Positions 11,861 to 25,600 of a DNA stretch of 64,000 bases are shown here, piece after piece. Below the pieces are notes generated by a model, which was not told the origin of the DNA, ran no database searches, and worked only from the letters and a program-made list of their open reading frames with translations. The position numbers and the translations under genes were made by a program. Positions within the stretch are counted from its first letter, which is position 1; the number at the start of each line of letters is the position of its first letter. This stretch comes from Struthidea cinerea. Its lineage: Eukaryota; Chordata; Aves; Passeriformes; Corcoracidae. The stretch spans positions 446,334 through 510,333 of the forward strand of contig VZTI01004815.1 of NCBI GenBank assembly GCA_013397865.1, in the 5' to 3' direction.

Positions 11861-14800
11861 ATCCTCAGCTGTGGTTGTCCTCATATCCCACCTAATGCTC
11901 ACAGGGTTTTAAATCCCCGAGTGCCTTTTGGGCATTATCTGGGAGGATAATGAATGAGGGAGAATTCTTTCCCTGCTGCCTACATTGGTATATTTTAAGG
12001 CCGGGGGGAACCCTATAATCAGAGAGCCTGATCTCCCACATATGACAAGAATTTCTGCGAATACAATTTCCCTCGAAAACAAACCCCAAACAGCTGGTGA
12101 ATCTACAATATACACACACATCAGGAAACCGATTTAAAATAACAAAGTTAAGATAAATTCATTCCATCCCTAGGCAAGTGGTTCCAATGACTAATGACGC
12201 TAATTTATCTCCAAATTTCAACCATGGGAGCTCACTACACCTTTGCCTCCCTTCCTGCCCAAGGAAACCTTCACTCATTCACATTTAAATGTGGCACCCA
12301 TGTCACAAATCCTCACCGAAATCCCTGTCTCCTTAACAATCTGCTGTTAAAACAAATGATCCCCTTATTCAGCAGAGAATGAATTTGCTGCTTCACTCAA
12401 GTTCCTTTCCAAAAATAGTTTGTTCTTTAGCACGAGGTGTTGGAAAGCTGTTAATCAACATTTATTCCTCTGCAAAAGTCGTACCGATGCCCTGTCCCAG
12501 TCTGTGTCATCGCATCAGCCTTCCCGCATCCCAGTGCTATCAGCTAAAACTAGTCCTGGGAAGCACACACTCCAAAGTCGCCATGATTTCCAGTGCATTA
12601 GGGAGATGCTAAATTTACTCCAACCTGCTAATTAATTTAACAACTACTTAGTCGCGTTTGCGTCGGGACTTAGCCAATACCTTTAAGCCCCACCTCCAGC
12701 TCCCTGTCCCTACATCCATTCCCTGCTGACGCCTTGGCAGCCTTTCGTAACACCTGGCATGTCTTTTTCCAAACAAGAGCCACCGGCTGTGCGAAGGGAA
12801 AGCACCGTTATTCCTCACTTGTGGAACACTGCAGGTGGAGAGGACATTTTTCCAAATCCATATAAAAGAAAGGTTTCACCTGCTTGCCTTTCTTCTATTA
12901 CCACTCTCCATCGCCTGGTACATCCAGAAGGAACATGTCCAAGTGACCTCTGTCACACAAGGGCACATCTCCTTCTCAGATCTTGCCACAATGCCTTGTG
13001 CACAACCAACAGGTTTATTCCTGGGAAGTACCAGCACATCTCCAGCCTGCTTCAGGCTGGCAAGGTAGCTCAGGAACCCCAGGGCCACAGACAGACTGGA
13101 TGGATCTGGATGATGAGGAAGCCTGAGAAGTAATAACAACTGGTAATAGGTGATGGGAATTGGAGACTTTGTTATTGAGAAAGGTGGTGCAGACGGAGGT
13201 GAAAACCAAGTGAGAGGAAAGCAGTATTCTAGCCATGACCACATGTCCTGTATTTAAAGGTTTTGTTGGAGAATGTCTCCCAGGGAAGCTTGGAACACTG
13301 TTCCTGCTCACAGTCAGAACTAGGTTTCCCTTCTGATTTTTTTTTCAAATCCATTTTACCACTTACTTCCAAAATAATCGGGCTTTTTTGCTCTTTTCTT
13401 ATCTCCCAAACCTTTGCCAGGTGAAGGGCTTTCCTCACCTGTGCACTCAAGTACAACCCATTCCAAGAATGGAGCTGCTGGGGAAGAAATCAAGGACGTA
13501 ATGAAATTCCCAGAGTTTCCTAGAAAGTTAATCTAGTGGAGAGAGGCTCCCTATGGTTCCCACTATTCCCAGCATAACCCTCTTTTCCACCACTGATCTG
13601 GCTTAGTGTTCTCACATCAGAGGTACAAAGTGGGCCAAAAGCAAGAGGAAGATGCCTGGTAGGAAAAAAAAACGGCTCCAGTTCTGAATGGCCTCAGCAA
13701 GGACAGATGATCCCCTCTCCTGTCCCCACCAAGGCTCCTTGAATGCCATGTTTTCAAGCCAGGCTCCTTAGCTTTGGCTTCAGCCACAGCTCTGTGCCAC
13801 CAGGAGCTGTCGATGGCACTGGAAGAGGAACACAAAGGGAAGCAGAAGGAAAAAATCTGACTAAAAATTAGATGCAGTGCAGAGTGGCTGTGATTTTCAG
13901 GACCGCCTGAGGGACTTGGATGACCAATTCCTACTTAATTGGGCATTATAATTTCCTAGGCATCCTTGAAAACCTCTGCCAACACTTAGGAACTGTTCAT
14001 TTCCATGTCCAGCTCTGGGGAGCACTCTGTTCTATCCCAACACACAGTACAAGCTTCACCTTAATGAACAAAACCATTTTTCTGCTCCAAGTATTGAGTT
14101 TTTGTGATGATATCTCTTTCTAAGCCACCCTTGTGTCCTTGAAGAGATTGTTTCTGTATTTCGATATTAACTCTAATAGTGTTCCGTTTCTCATTGATAT
14201 CTGCAGATCCTGGATTAAATTTCATTCCTGTACACAGCCTGCTAACAGACCTCCAGGCTCGTTCCCATCATTTAAAGTACTCTCCCCTGTGCCTAGAGTT
14301 AGAATCTCCCCTTGGCACAGCTTTGCCCTTTCGCCTGCTTTTCCACTTGGGCAGTGATTTTACACTCCAGTTCCTTTTGGATGAGCAGCCTGGAATATTC
14401 ATGGAACTGGTTTTCTCGCTGAAATATTTCTAGTATCAGGCTCTAAGCACTCCACTGTGATCCTGTGAGCAGGCTCAAAGCTCAGGGTTTCCCAAGGGAC
14501 ATTATTCCTGGGCATCAATACCAGAGGCCAGGTTACTCAGCCTCCTGACTCTGTACCTGACATAAGGACCAGGAGTTCCTCCCTGCTGATGCCGCTCAGG
14601 GTGGTCTGTGCTCCGCTATCAGAGCAATTAGCAGAGAATTAACAGCGAGATAACAGATAAAGGAGCTCGACCTCATCCTTGCCAGTCGCTGTGTGAGGGG
14701 AACGATGCTGTGTGTTACATCTGCAGATCATCAGCTGTCACGCCCGTGCCAGATGAAGACAAAATTTGAGTGCTGCAGCAAGCAGCATGGCTGCTCCTTC

Positions 14801-17800
14801 TCGTCGTGCCTCTATTGCTTTTTCATTTTACAGCAACAACCCCTTTGGATAAGGGCCCTCCTCTGATTTTGCTAAACGTGACAGGCAAAAAGCTGAGCTG
14901 AATTCTCACCTATAATCACTCAGTTCTGTGAAAAACCATCAATCCGCACTTCCCAAAGGTCTGCCAGTGAGCCAGGCTGCAAGATGTCTGTGTGGCTGAT
15001 GCCTGGCAGCTCTGCAGCACGGGCACGCAGCGCGATGCGCCGCCTCGGGAAACCAGCCGGTGCGGCGGGATGGAGAAGAGTGCTGCCTGCAGACAGGTCT
15101 GCACACAAAGCGGGAGCACCATGGAAACTGCCGGGGAACAAAGGCGCCACAGAAAGGGTCGGAGCGGCGAGCCGTGCCAGGACCTGCGAGGAATGTCCGA
15201 AATACTTCTCTGCGCCTGGTGTGTTCACCTCCCAAAGCCGCAGCCCCCGCCACGCAGAGCTGAACTGGGGCTGCCCAGGGATTGCAGCGGGCTGTGGGCT
15301 TCGCTTCCTCACCTCTGATCAAGAAAATTAGGAATCGTGACAAGCAGATTCCGCAGAGGACTATGTTTTCTATCTCCAAGGTGATGATGTAAAGTAGGGC
15401 AGCCCGCAGGGAATACACAGAAAAAGCATTTACTCTTCAGTAAGGACTGGAAAAGAGCCTACTAGAAGGGATAATAAGCAGGAGTTAAAAGACATACTTT
15501 GCACTCCAGAGGCCCAGGGGCTATTTCAGGGAACTTTCAGCATCTGTTTTTCCCATTTTTTAAATCTTCCAAGTGCCAACTGCTGGAGACGTGTGCTGAG
15601 TTCAAGGAAACCTCAGTCCCACTGGGTATATGGCTGCTCTGACTTGTTCTTCCTTTTAACATCTGCTGTTAGCCGAATCTTCATCCAGTTTGCTTTAAGG
15701 CAAGTGCATGGAGTGATACCAGCACACTGCAGCTAAGGAGTCCTACTGTACGCTTTTCCTCCAGTGGCTGTACTGTACAGCAGGATTCAGACTGTAGCAG
15801 GGGGAAGCCAACACACCAAGCCCAACATCCATCACCTCCTCTAGTTCAGGAAGTGCTGAAACACGATGTAACTGTAGCTTTTGGTCTAAAAATCCTGATG
15901 GATAACAACAGTATTTACTCCTAAGATTGAGTGGCATTTATAGATCTAGTGGGCTTTCCCCATTTGTATGCCCCTGACAAGCACCAGGAAACAACCCCTA
16001 GCAATTCCCACACTGCTTGTAATGATGTTGAAAAACCACGGCATGACATTGCCAGTTCTTTTTCCTCTCCAGTGGCTCCGAGTCTCAGTGACAGATGAAT
16101 ACTAAACAGATGGGGTGGTGGCAGAACCTCATCAGATGGACCTGATGGGCCTCAAGCTGCCCGTGCTATTGCATAGATTAGTGTCACATTATGCTGGGCT
16201 TTGTACTTTGATATTGAAAGCCACAGACTGGCTTTATTCTTTTGTCTTGTCCTGTCCAAATGTCAAGATCCTCGTTTTGCTTTTGACATTATGCAGGAGA
16301 TATACGTTAGAAGCTGCATCTATATTTCTGTACATCAACTTTCTAAGCTTCAAAATAGCAGAAGAGTCTCTTGTGCTGTGTGAAAGGCTTCTTAAATTGC
16401 TGCATTTAAAAAATCAGATCAAAAAACTCTAAGCAAGTATTTGGTCTCGCTAGATTTTTGTCACGTGTGCTTCTCAGATTGCTATTATCTCACGTAACTA
16501 TTTAATAGCCATATTAATTTGGAAATGTCTGTACTTGGCCACAGCAACACATCTGACATGGCCACTCAGTCCAAGAGATCCCTGCGAGCTGTTTGAGGGC
16601 ATCTACAGCACAGCATCTACAGCACATTCTCACTGAAAATAACGTCTCTTCTCTCTGACATAATTGCTCCTTGCATTTTCCACAGCAGACACGGGATGTT
16701 CCCAAGAGACACTCACTGCAGTCACACAATGGAGTCACCTTGCTGAGCCCACAAATATCACTCAGATTCTCTATGGCCTGTGGCTGCGTGTGCAGCTCCC
16801 TGCAGTAGGGTCTGTCCTGCCTTTGCATAGAGCCACCATCATGTCCTCCTCAGGAAACATCGTGGTATGCTAGGAGAGGTGAAGGCCAAAAAACTGGAAA
16901 GCTCATTTCATTGGGAAGCAGAATTTCTTGGTCAAGCTGGTGTTGTCAGAGGGGTCTGTCGGGTCATCTCCTCTCGGGAGGCTTCTGGTCTGCCTCTAGG
17001 CATGATGCAAAGCCCAGGAGAACAGCTTCCCTGTGGCACATTGTCACTTCTCATCCCCATCACAGCTAAAGCCAGACAATGCCGAGACATGAGGAAAAAA
17101 AACTGGTTTTAAAATTAACCCTCTGAATGTGGTCAGGACCTCTCTGGATGAGGCAGCCATGGAGATTTGGAAAGGCCAAAATCAGAACCACTGTGGTGAG
17201 ACAGGTTGATGAACATCTGCCCACACAGCAGGACACACTGTCTGCCATCCAGCAGCCTTCCCACTGGGAGAGTTGAGAGAGAGAACATTTTCTGGGCAAG
17301 CTCTTTCCAGTGCAGAATGCCAGCAGAATGGTTATAGAAATACTCCCCTTCTCCCTGCCTCCCACACCACCAGCTTCAACAGGAATAGCTCCATTTCCCC
17401 CAATAAAGTGCCACCTCACATCCAAAGGACAAGTTATCCTCTCCATATACCATGTGACCACACTCAGCATTAGCTCTCACAGCTGTACCTCCCCATTGTG
17501 AAAGCTCCAGCCACCCCTTTCCAATAAAAACTCCTCAGGAAGCTCCCCAAGGAAAGGCTCTCTCTCCTGCATGCACCACTCAGCTACCAGTTGCTTTGAT
17601 CCATTTGAATTTCCCTTAAAATTGTTGCTTTTGCACAACAAAAGAAATTATATCTATACCTATATAGATATATTTATATACACTTTATTTAGGACAAAAT
17701 AAATGTGGAGTTCCCAACCAACAAAGCAAGACAGTAGGAGTTTAAAAGAGTGGGAGACACGACAGTGTCTCTCTAAAGGCAAGATTCCAACCCAGCAACA

Positions 17801-20800
17801 AGCTACGTGCCCATGGTAAAACATTCGGACAACAAATGGGATATAAAATACAGCACAGGAGTGGTAATCAGGGCACCTGAAACAGGGGAGATGGTGCCAA
17901 ACTCAGGCTTAAAAGCTGCAAAGTGGCTCTGCGTGTGTCTCCCTGCTGGAAGCTGCGGATGACCCGCTCTCCACTGCAGCTGTACCTATATATAGTCGTA
18001 CTGAGGGAAAGAGGTGGCTATGGAAATACATCTATAGCTGCAGCCTAAACCCAATCAGGCTACACAGCTGCACGTTTCAACACCCAAAGAACTTTCAATA
18101 TTTTGACTTGATTCTAATCATGTTGTTCTGGTTTTTCCATCAGAGTAAGAGCCTTGCAAAAGGACACGGATCAGAGCTGGAGAGTTTCAGACACGCTGGT
18201 GGGCAAGGAGGTGATGAGAGTTGGAGGGAAAGGGGTTCACCTTTAATCCTGGCAGCCAGTGGCAAAGAGAGAAGGAATAGGCATAAAAGGACGACAGTAA
18301 AGGAAAAGGAAGACTGTGTGAATCAATAAGAAAAGGGAAATTAATTTCATCTTGCTTAATTTTTTCAAGAAACTGTGTTTTTTCCATAGTTCTGCTTTTA
18401 CATCAAAAATTACTTTGGTGCATACACAGACCTGAACCAACAGATCAAGCATACTTTGTGCACATGGAAAAGGCTTTCTAGGCTAAACCTTGCAAGAAGT
18501 TACCCATTGAGGTACCAGATACGAGGGGCAAGATCTGAGGGAGCGGCTCTATTCCCAAAATACTCACCAAACCAATATCATACAAAGCACCAGGTAACAA
18601 AAAGCCACTTTTTGCAACAGAACGATGTTTGAGTGTGTGACAAGTAAGGGACACAGAAGCACCAGCCGTGGTGGGGGGAAAACAAACCAAAACAAGGAAG
18701 AAAATTGCATCGGGCACGGAGGTAAAAAGGTATACAACCATATCTGCTCCATACATCATTCAGGGGGTAGGAGAAATCGACCATTTTTCTTTCCCAAAAT
18801 AAAAGTACGCAGCTTCCATCGCCGGGGTAGTCCAGCTGTCCCTGGCACTGTTTGTGCCTCCAGCCCAGGACAGCTGGAGCAGCTTTGCCCTCTGCTGGTC
18901 CCTGGAGGGCCCTCAGCCCAGCCCAGCCCAGGCAGGAGCCTCCCTGTCCCATAGACACCTCCCGAGGCTGCCACCCTCGCCCCCGGCCTTCCCAGGCCGT
19001 CAGAGCAAGGATTAGATACAGCAAGGGACTAGAGGAGTTGTCAGCTCCGTCAGGGTAGTGACACCTCAGAGGGAATGAAAAGTCTGGGCAAAGAGTAAAA
19101 AAACCCAAAAACCTCTAAATATGATGGAGCTGAAGTCCCTGCTCCAGCCCAGAATGATAAAAGGTGTAGTTAAACAAACCGAATTAAATCACACCATACT
19201 GAAAGGCGTTTCCCGTAAGACTCAGACTCCTCACTGCATTCCAAGTGCTTTCTTTCACACAAATCATCAGGACTGCACACTGCAAGGAAACATTTGGAAA
19301 CAGCATTCCTGGCAACCAGCTGCCTCCAAGGGGGTGCCCAGGGCCACAGAAGAGAGACCCCAGGTAGGCCCCTGTGCCCACAGAGACACCACTCACTCCC
19401 CAGTGCCAGAGCTGGTTTGTCCCTTCCTTTCACCCCTCTCCCACATGTTCTCCCTCTTCAGGAGTTTGTTTGGCTCCACTCAAAATGCCACAAGGCGAGA
19501 AAAGCACGGCAGTGTTTGTCCAGCACAAAACCAGTCACCTTGGCAACGGCCAGCAAAGCTTTCCCAGCTTCTCCTACGTCGTTTTCTCCTGGTTTTGCCG
19601 GGATTGCTGTGACTCGGGTGACAGCTGCGAGTGCCAAGTATGCCGTCAGCACCAGTCCCGGCAAAGGCAGGGATGAATACAAGAGCTGGCCTGGCTCTGC
19701 TGTGAACTAAGGGAAACTTGTGTGCTGCCAAGTCCCCTGGGAACTGGCAACTTCCTTATGCCATTCCCAGCAGACCCATCGCTTGTAGGTAAGATAACTG
19801 CATTACTGCCTCACTCAGGTGATCTCAAAGTCACCCAAGCATACCTGATCTAATTATTTTTCCAGCACTCGGCAGCATTATTCCCATGATTTAATCCTGC
19901 CCGGCATCATCAGACACCACGGTACCGTTAAGAAAGCAATTATGACACTGACCTATGTTTTCAGGGACCTGGGCAGGCAAGTGCCTTTGTCGTCTATCAG
20001 AAGGTAATTTTCTAATGTGATTTAGAGCCTCTCTAGAAAAAGATAATTTACTTACCAGCTGGCTTCCAAGGATGCCTTGAAGTCTGATTTAAAGTAGGGT
20101 ACAGTGAATATCTTAAGGGGAAAAAACCCCCCAAAACACAAGTATTAGCTGTGTAAAACAAACCAAGCAGAACAGGCTTGCTCCGGGTAATGGTAGGATG
20201 AGGACAGCCAAACAAACATTAACCAAAGGCGCAAAATCAAGTGTAAAAAGGCTTTTCCACACTGCAGGGACAGGTAGAAAGGACAGCGGGGTACCAGCAT
20301 CATGCTGTGAGTGGGATACTGTGCTGAGTGGGGGCCACTGGCTACTGAAAACCAGCAGGTCCAGTAATCCTGGAATATCAGGCGTGTGTTCCACTAAAAC
20401 CAGTCCTGCTGCTCCCATGCACAGTCTGCAACTCATGAAAGAGAGGTATAAATATGAGTGCTAAAAATAATTTCAGATTCAGCCCCGTGCTGGGTCACAA
20501 AGAGCAGAATCAATGCTGGGTTCTGCTCCAGGCAGATGGATGGTAATGCAATGATGTTATTTCAAAACACTCAGTCCCGGGAGACAGAACAATCAGCAAC
20601 AACAAAGGAGCACTCCAAGGTTAAAAATTCCTATAATTTTGCAGTATCATCCTGAATTTTTAAATAAAATGTATTTTTTAGGGAAAAAGAAAGGAAAAAG
20701 TCAGTGTGGGAAGTTCTAGAGGTCAAACAAAGTTCCTTTAGGGATGCAGTTCTTGGGCTGGTAAAACTCAACAGCTGGATGGGGAAGGACAACAGCAGCC

Positions 20801-22165
20801 GCAATTAACTGTCATGTGTACTTAAAGAAAAAATATACAAACCATTCTGGCACACTTGAGAATCCAAGCTTCTTTTGTAAAAACATCTAGGCCATTCTCT
20901 CCATTCCTGACTTCTGAATTAAGTGGCAAAAATTCTCTTATTAACTCCTTCAGGAAGTATTAAACACTGACCGGCCTTCCCTGCTGGAGCAGATTGCTGC
21001 ACTAGTTTGGAAAAGCAGAAAAAGAAAACTGATGTTTAAGTGTAAGGAATTAACCTGCATAAATATGGAAAGAAACAGAAGGGTGACTTCTATGTGTTCA
21101 AGTTAGGAATTATTAATAAAAGAGCAAAACTCCCAAACTCATGCTTTTGCAGTTCTGTTCCACTCTCCACCAACCATAAAAAGTCTGAATCATTTATGAT
21201 CTGAATTATTTATAACACAGATATATTTTTGACTTAAATGAATTTCAGCAGCAAAATCCCAAGTATTTCACCCATGGTAGGCTGTGGGGTTTATTTTTTC
21301 CCTTGACATCACAAAAGGAAAAAGAAAAAAAACCACCACCTCCTGTCTTTCAGGCTGGATGCCTAGAAGACATTCATTGATCAATTTTTTTCACAGTTAG
21401 GTATGAAAACTCCTGTCTCCTGGGTCACACAATCTCTCACCCACCTAGGATAAGAGAGGAGTTAAAAGGTTACATAAAACGCTGCAATTGGACCAAACAG
21501 GAATACTGCAGGAGTGCCTGGCATACAGGTTAGCTCCTGCCCTCCCCCACCTTTCCCCTGCAGCCCTCTGGGAGGAATCCTCCATGTACCATTTCCAAGA
21601 ACCATCAGCAAGCTCGTTCCCTCCAGCCCTGAAATCTGGTCCCTTATCTTGCACTTTTCCCCTCTGTATTCTTGCTATCTTCAGTGTGATCACTGCTATT
21701 CCCTCTCCACTCAATCCTGCCCCACCAGCAGACTTAGTCAAACAGAAGTGAAACCTTGGGGAGAATTCCAATTTCACGTTTAACTTTCTTTTTTTTTTAA
21801 ATTGCCAGTCTCCCATGAAATACCTTAAAGCAATTAAAATTACCATCCTGTGAACTACACAACTTGAACACTTATCTGCAAGTGAATAACCAGATGTACC
21901 AAAGATATTCTTATTTCTTCTTCTGAAGATTCTTCTAAAAAATAAAAAAAGTCTAAACTCAGTTTAGTGTGTATGTACATAAGTAAATTTCCTTCCAGAC
22001 TCCTCAATGGCAGATTTCCTGTCAGCCCTACCCATCTGAAAATAACAGAAGATTATTCTCCTCTATTTTGAAACAGCTTGATGGACTAAAAAGAGGCCTG
22101 AGGGGTTTATGTAGCATTAACCACTTTTATTATTTATAGTCGCATAAAAAGTAAATGGAAGAATT
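11861..22165. other. Gene-poor flank downstream of LARP7, no supported gene
   Basis: About 10 kb without a convincing exon. A GC-richer pocket at about 14980-15320 is open in frames on both strands but shows no family resemblance. A TA-rich palindromic segment lies near 17650-17690. No CR1 fragment is obvious here. Confidence 0.55.
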
Positions 22166-22194
22166 AGAGGTACACAACTGAAATTCTCAAGCAT

Positions 22195-22200
22195 TTTATT
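22195..22200 (-). terminator. LARP7: LARP7 polyadenylation signal
   Basis: The minus strand reads AATAAA here, about 405 bp downstream of the LARP7 stop codon at 22606-22608. It is the first canonical hexamer that I see after the stop, so the 3' UTR probably ends near 22170-22185. The A-rich gap at 22276-22320 lies inside this UTR. Confidence 0.6.
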
Positions 22201-22275
22201 TTATGACCTAGTGTATAAAACTTCAACATACAAAAACAAAAAAGGAAAAACAAACAAAAACAAACAAACAAAAAA

Positions 22276-22320
22276 NNNNNNNNNNNNNNNNNNNNNNNNN
22301 NNNNNNNNNNNNNNNNNNNN
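22276..22320. other. Assembly gap (45 N) in the LARP7 3' UTR
   Basis: The gap sits inside an A-rich (T-rich on the sense strand) simple sequence with CAAA/AAAG steps, so the missing part is probably more of the same low-complexity repeat. Confidence 0.97.
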
Positions 22321-22605
22321 AAAAGAAAAAAAGAAAAAACAAAATCCCAACAAATTGGAAGTGAACTAAAGGAAGATCTCATAACACACATGTTCCAAAA
22401 AGCTTTACCTAAGGGCTCAGAAGCAGTAAACATTCAGCCTATCAAAAATGGGATTCAGAACCAATCTTCACACTTGCAGTCTGCAGAGTTATGGATCCAA
22501 GGGCCCAGGTTTAGTTGCTGTAAGCAGCGGTGGTTGTGAGGGCTGGTTTTGGTTGTTTTGTTTGGAATACCTACAGTTCACTTCCAAGCTCACCATCAAC
22601 CCTGG

Positions 22606-25600
22606 TTAGTTGTCATCAGCGAATCGAATGTGTTTGCTTGTCTGTTGAGTCTTCTCGAGTCGCATCCTTTCAGCTTTAGCAATCAACTGCAAACAGGAAA
22701 AATGACGTGGAAAATTAGAGCAAACCTATATTGATATGATTTTACTTCACAATCATGGATATATTCCATTCCTTGTTCCTCCCAAAATGGTTGAAGACAA
22801 CAAAATTGCAATTTCAAAATCCTAAAATGCAGTCTCATACAGTAAGTTAAAGAACTTCATTTTTTGATGGTATTCATTTTGCTACTGATGTAGGAAAAAC
22901 AAGGTTAGACCACCAAAAAAAAAAAAAGTGCTTTATAAATAATGTGGCATTTTAAACAGGAAAAAATCCCCACGTGCCCCCAGCACACCACAGAAACTCC
23001 ACATGAACTCACTCAGGAACAAACACAGAAGCACAGAAAAACCACGCACAGAGACCACAAAAAACATACACACAATAAAAATCCCACAGAAACCCCACAC
23101 ATGAATAAATACAAACACAAACCCTCTGAAAACACAAACAAAACACAAGCCACAAAAAATGCCCAAACCCAGGCAAAAACATTCACACTGAAACCACAAA
23201 CTCACATAGGAACACACGCAGAAACCACAAAATCCCTAAAACCCACACAAGAACATAAAGAAACCACAAAACCCCCGTAACGCCACAAGAACGCAAACAA
23301 ACACACACAAACCACAAAACCCACAAACCAACACAAGAATACCCACAGAAAGGCACATGGAGAAACACCACAAACCAACACAACACCACACCTAAAGACA
23401 CATAAAAACCCCACAGAATCCAACACATTAATACACTCAAAGGCACATACAGAACCCAGAACTCCCCCTGCAAAAAATCCACCAGCCTCCCTAAAAATAA
23501 CAGAAAAAAACCCAAACCTAGTAAGAAACACCAAAACCAACCCCTGAAAATATGTAGCTTGCCAAAAAAATACCCAAATGAAAAATACTACCAAGAATAT
23601 CCCAAGCCCCTCAAAACACCCCCAAGCCCCAATACATGAATACACTTAAAGGCACATTTAAAACCCCCAAATCCCACAAAAACCAACAGCCAAAGGCATG
23701 TACAGAACCCACAAATCCCATCACAACATACAGAAAACCACACATACAGAAACCACAAACCAACACAAGAAACCACACAAAAATGCACTCACACATAATA
23801 CAAGAATACAGAAAAACCCCACAAACAGAAAAAGAACGAACAAAGAAGAAAACCCCCCCAAACCCAAATCCACCACCCCCCTCAAAAAAACCACCAAACA
23901 AACAGACAAAAACCCACAGCAACTTCTCTTCTGGGGACTACTCAAGCATGTTAGCTGGTGTTATGGGGAAGGGTCATTTGCTCCCCAGGCAGCACAGTGT
24001 GCCAAATATTAACAATTTCATATACAAAGCAAATTATTTGTTACTTCTGCATATGACCGAGTGAGTCCTGCACACAGCATGGAGGTGCACGTTGTGCTGC
24101 TGCACTCACTGTGGCAGGCAAGGTTTGAGGCTTTCTCACCCGGTTTCCAGCAATAAAACTGACCTATAGATGGCTAACTTTTATTCTCTGGTGCCTAAAA
24201 AATCCAGTTTAAAATAGTTCAACCCTAAGAGGAAGCAGAGTACAGTGGTTTACTCGTTCAGCATACGGAATGGAGAATGACGAACACGGGAAAGGGAGCT
24301 CTGAGACACGAGCTGCCCCGTTCATATTGCTGAGTGTTTCCATTCCAGTGCCTCAGCATTTGCAAGAGGCCTCAAGGATTTCCATTTCCAGCTTATCAAT
24401 TCAGTATCAGCACCTGGGTGTAAGCACACCAATACTCCTGAATCCAAACAGGGATCCAGCCATTCCACAGATACCGGGGAAAAGTGTTCTGGAGTGGGAT
24501 CTGTCCCCACGGGACCACAGACAAGGAACTGCCCCAGTCTTGCAAGAACACAGCCCCTAAGCCCCAGACATCATCAGGAGAGTGTGGCTGTGCCCAGACA
24601 TTCCCACTGTCCTCCTTCTCCGTATATCCTGCCAATTATTCCGCCCTTCACAAATACTCAATTCTCACTTCTTTGCCAAATGCCTTTCACTTCTACCACC
24701 CCTCCCACCCTCTTAAACTTCCTCCTTCCCCCTGTGGAAGGGGGTCCAAGGTGCAAATGAGGTGCAGCAGCACCTCCTCCCAGGAGATGAGGATCCAAGC
24801 AGAAAGCTTGCAGGCACTCCCGCCTTGGCTTTGGCAACGGGAGACTCCAATAGGTCTGGAGTTTAAGGCTACAGACTGATGAATTGCTTTAGGTCTGAAT
24901 AAAGCGGCACTGCCCTAAAAGGCAGTTCTGGCTGGAAGTTTTCCATCTGTATCAGTAAATCACGGAGGTGGTTTTATCAAGCAGTTAAACAGACAAAAGG
25001 GAAGATGGATTGGGAAGGGGAGGCAGAGGGGAGCAGAGATGTGACAATCAACCAGGCCTGGGGAAAAGACGCTAGACACCTTTTTCACTCCAAAGGATAG
25101 CCAGGCCTTTCCTGAGGAACCTTGGGATATCCCATCTCTTTTGGACATCTGGTTTATTATAGGAACTATGCCAGAGGAAGTAAAAAATCTCTACCACTTG
25201 CTTTAGTTTTGGGCACTGCACCAGCCATCTGCTGAAGTGATCCTTAACCCTTACCCTGAGGAAAGCCGAGTAGGCCTATACTTTTTAGAAAACATGGAAA
25301 AGAGGAATCTCAAACTGCCTAAACTCAAACGCTGTGCGCTGCCTGTGATGGGATGCAGTCCATGCATTTCAACACTGAATGAAAAAACCAGAAGATGCCT
25401 TAATTCTAAGCATAAAGCAGCTACCAGGCAAAAAGCTCCGTTTCAAAATCCTGTGATTTCAAAACCCTGTGATTTCAAAACGTTATTATCAGAATAGACT
25501 TTGACAAGAATGGCACGCTAATGGCACATTTTACTGAAAATGTTTAATTATGAATTATTATACTACTTTTTTCTACTTTTAAGACCTTCAAAAGAAATCA

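Noticed and set aside
1..22000. Search for ANK2 N-terminal coding exons expected by human synteny
   Set aside because: No recognisable ankyrin-repeat or ANK2 N-terminal sequence was seen on the minus strand; the gene probably begins outside the window or its 5' exon here is non-coding.
22933..24064. Open frames on both strands in the A+C-rich tract, including Thr/His/Lys-rich and Phe/Val/Cys-rich proteins
   Set aside because: The base composition excludes stop codons on both strands; the tract is intronic simple sequence.
25440..25490. Short direct duplication of CCTGTGATTTCAAAA
   Set aside because: Two copies only, intronic, no wider structure; a minor local duplication.
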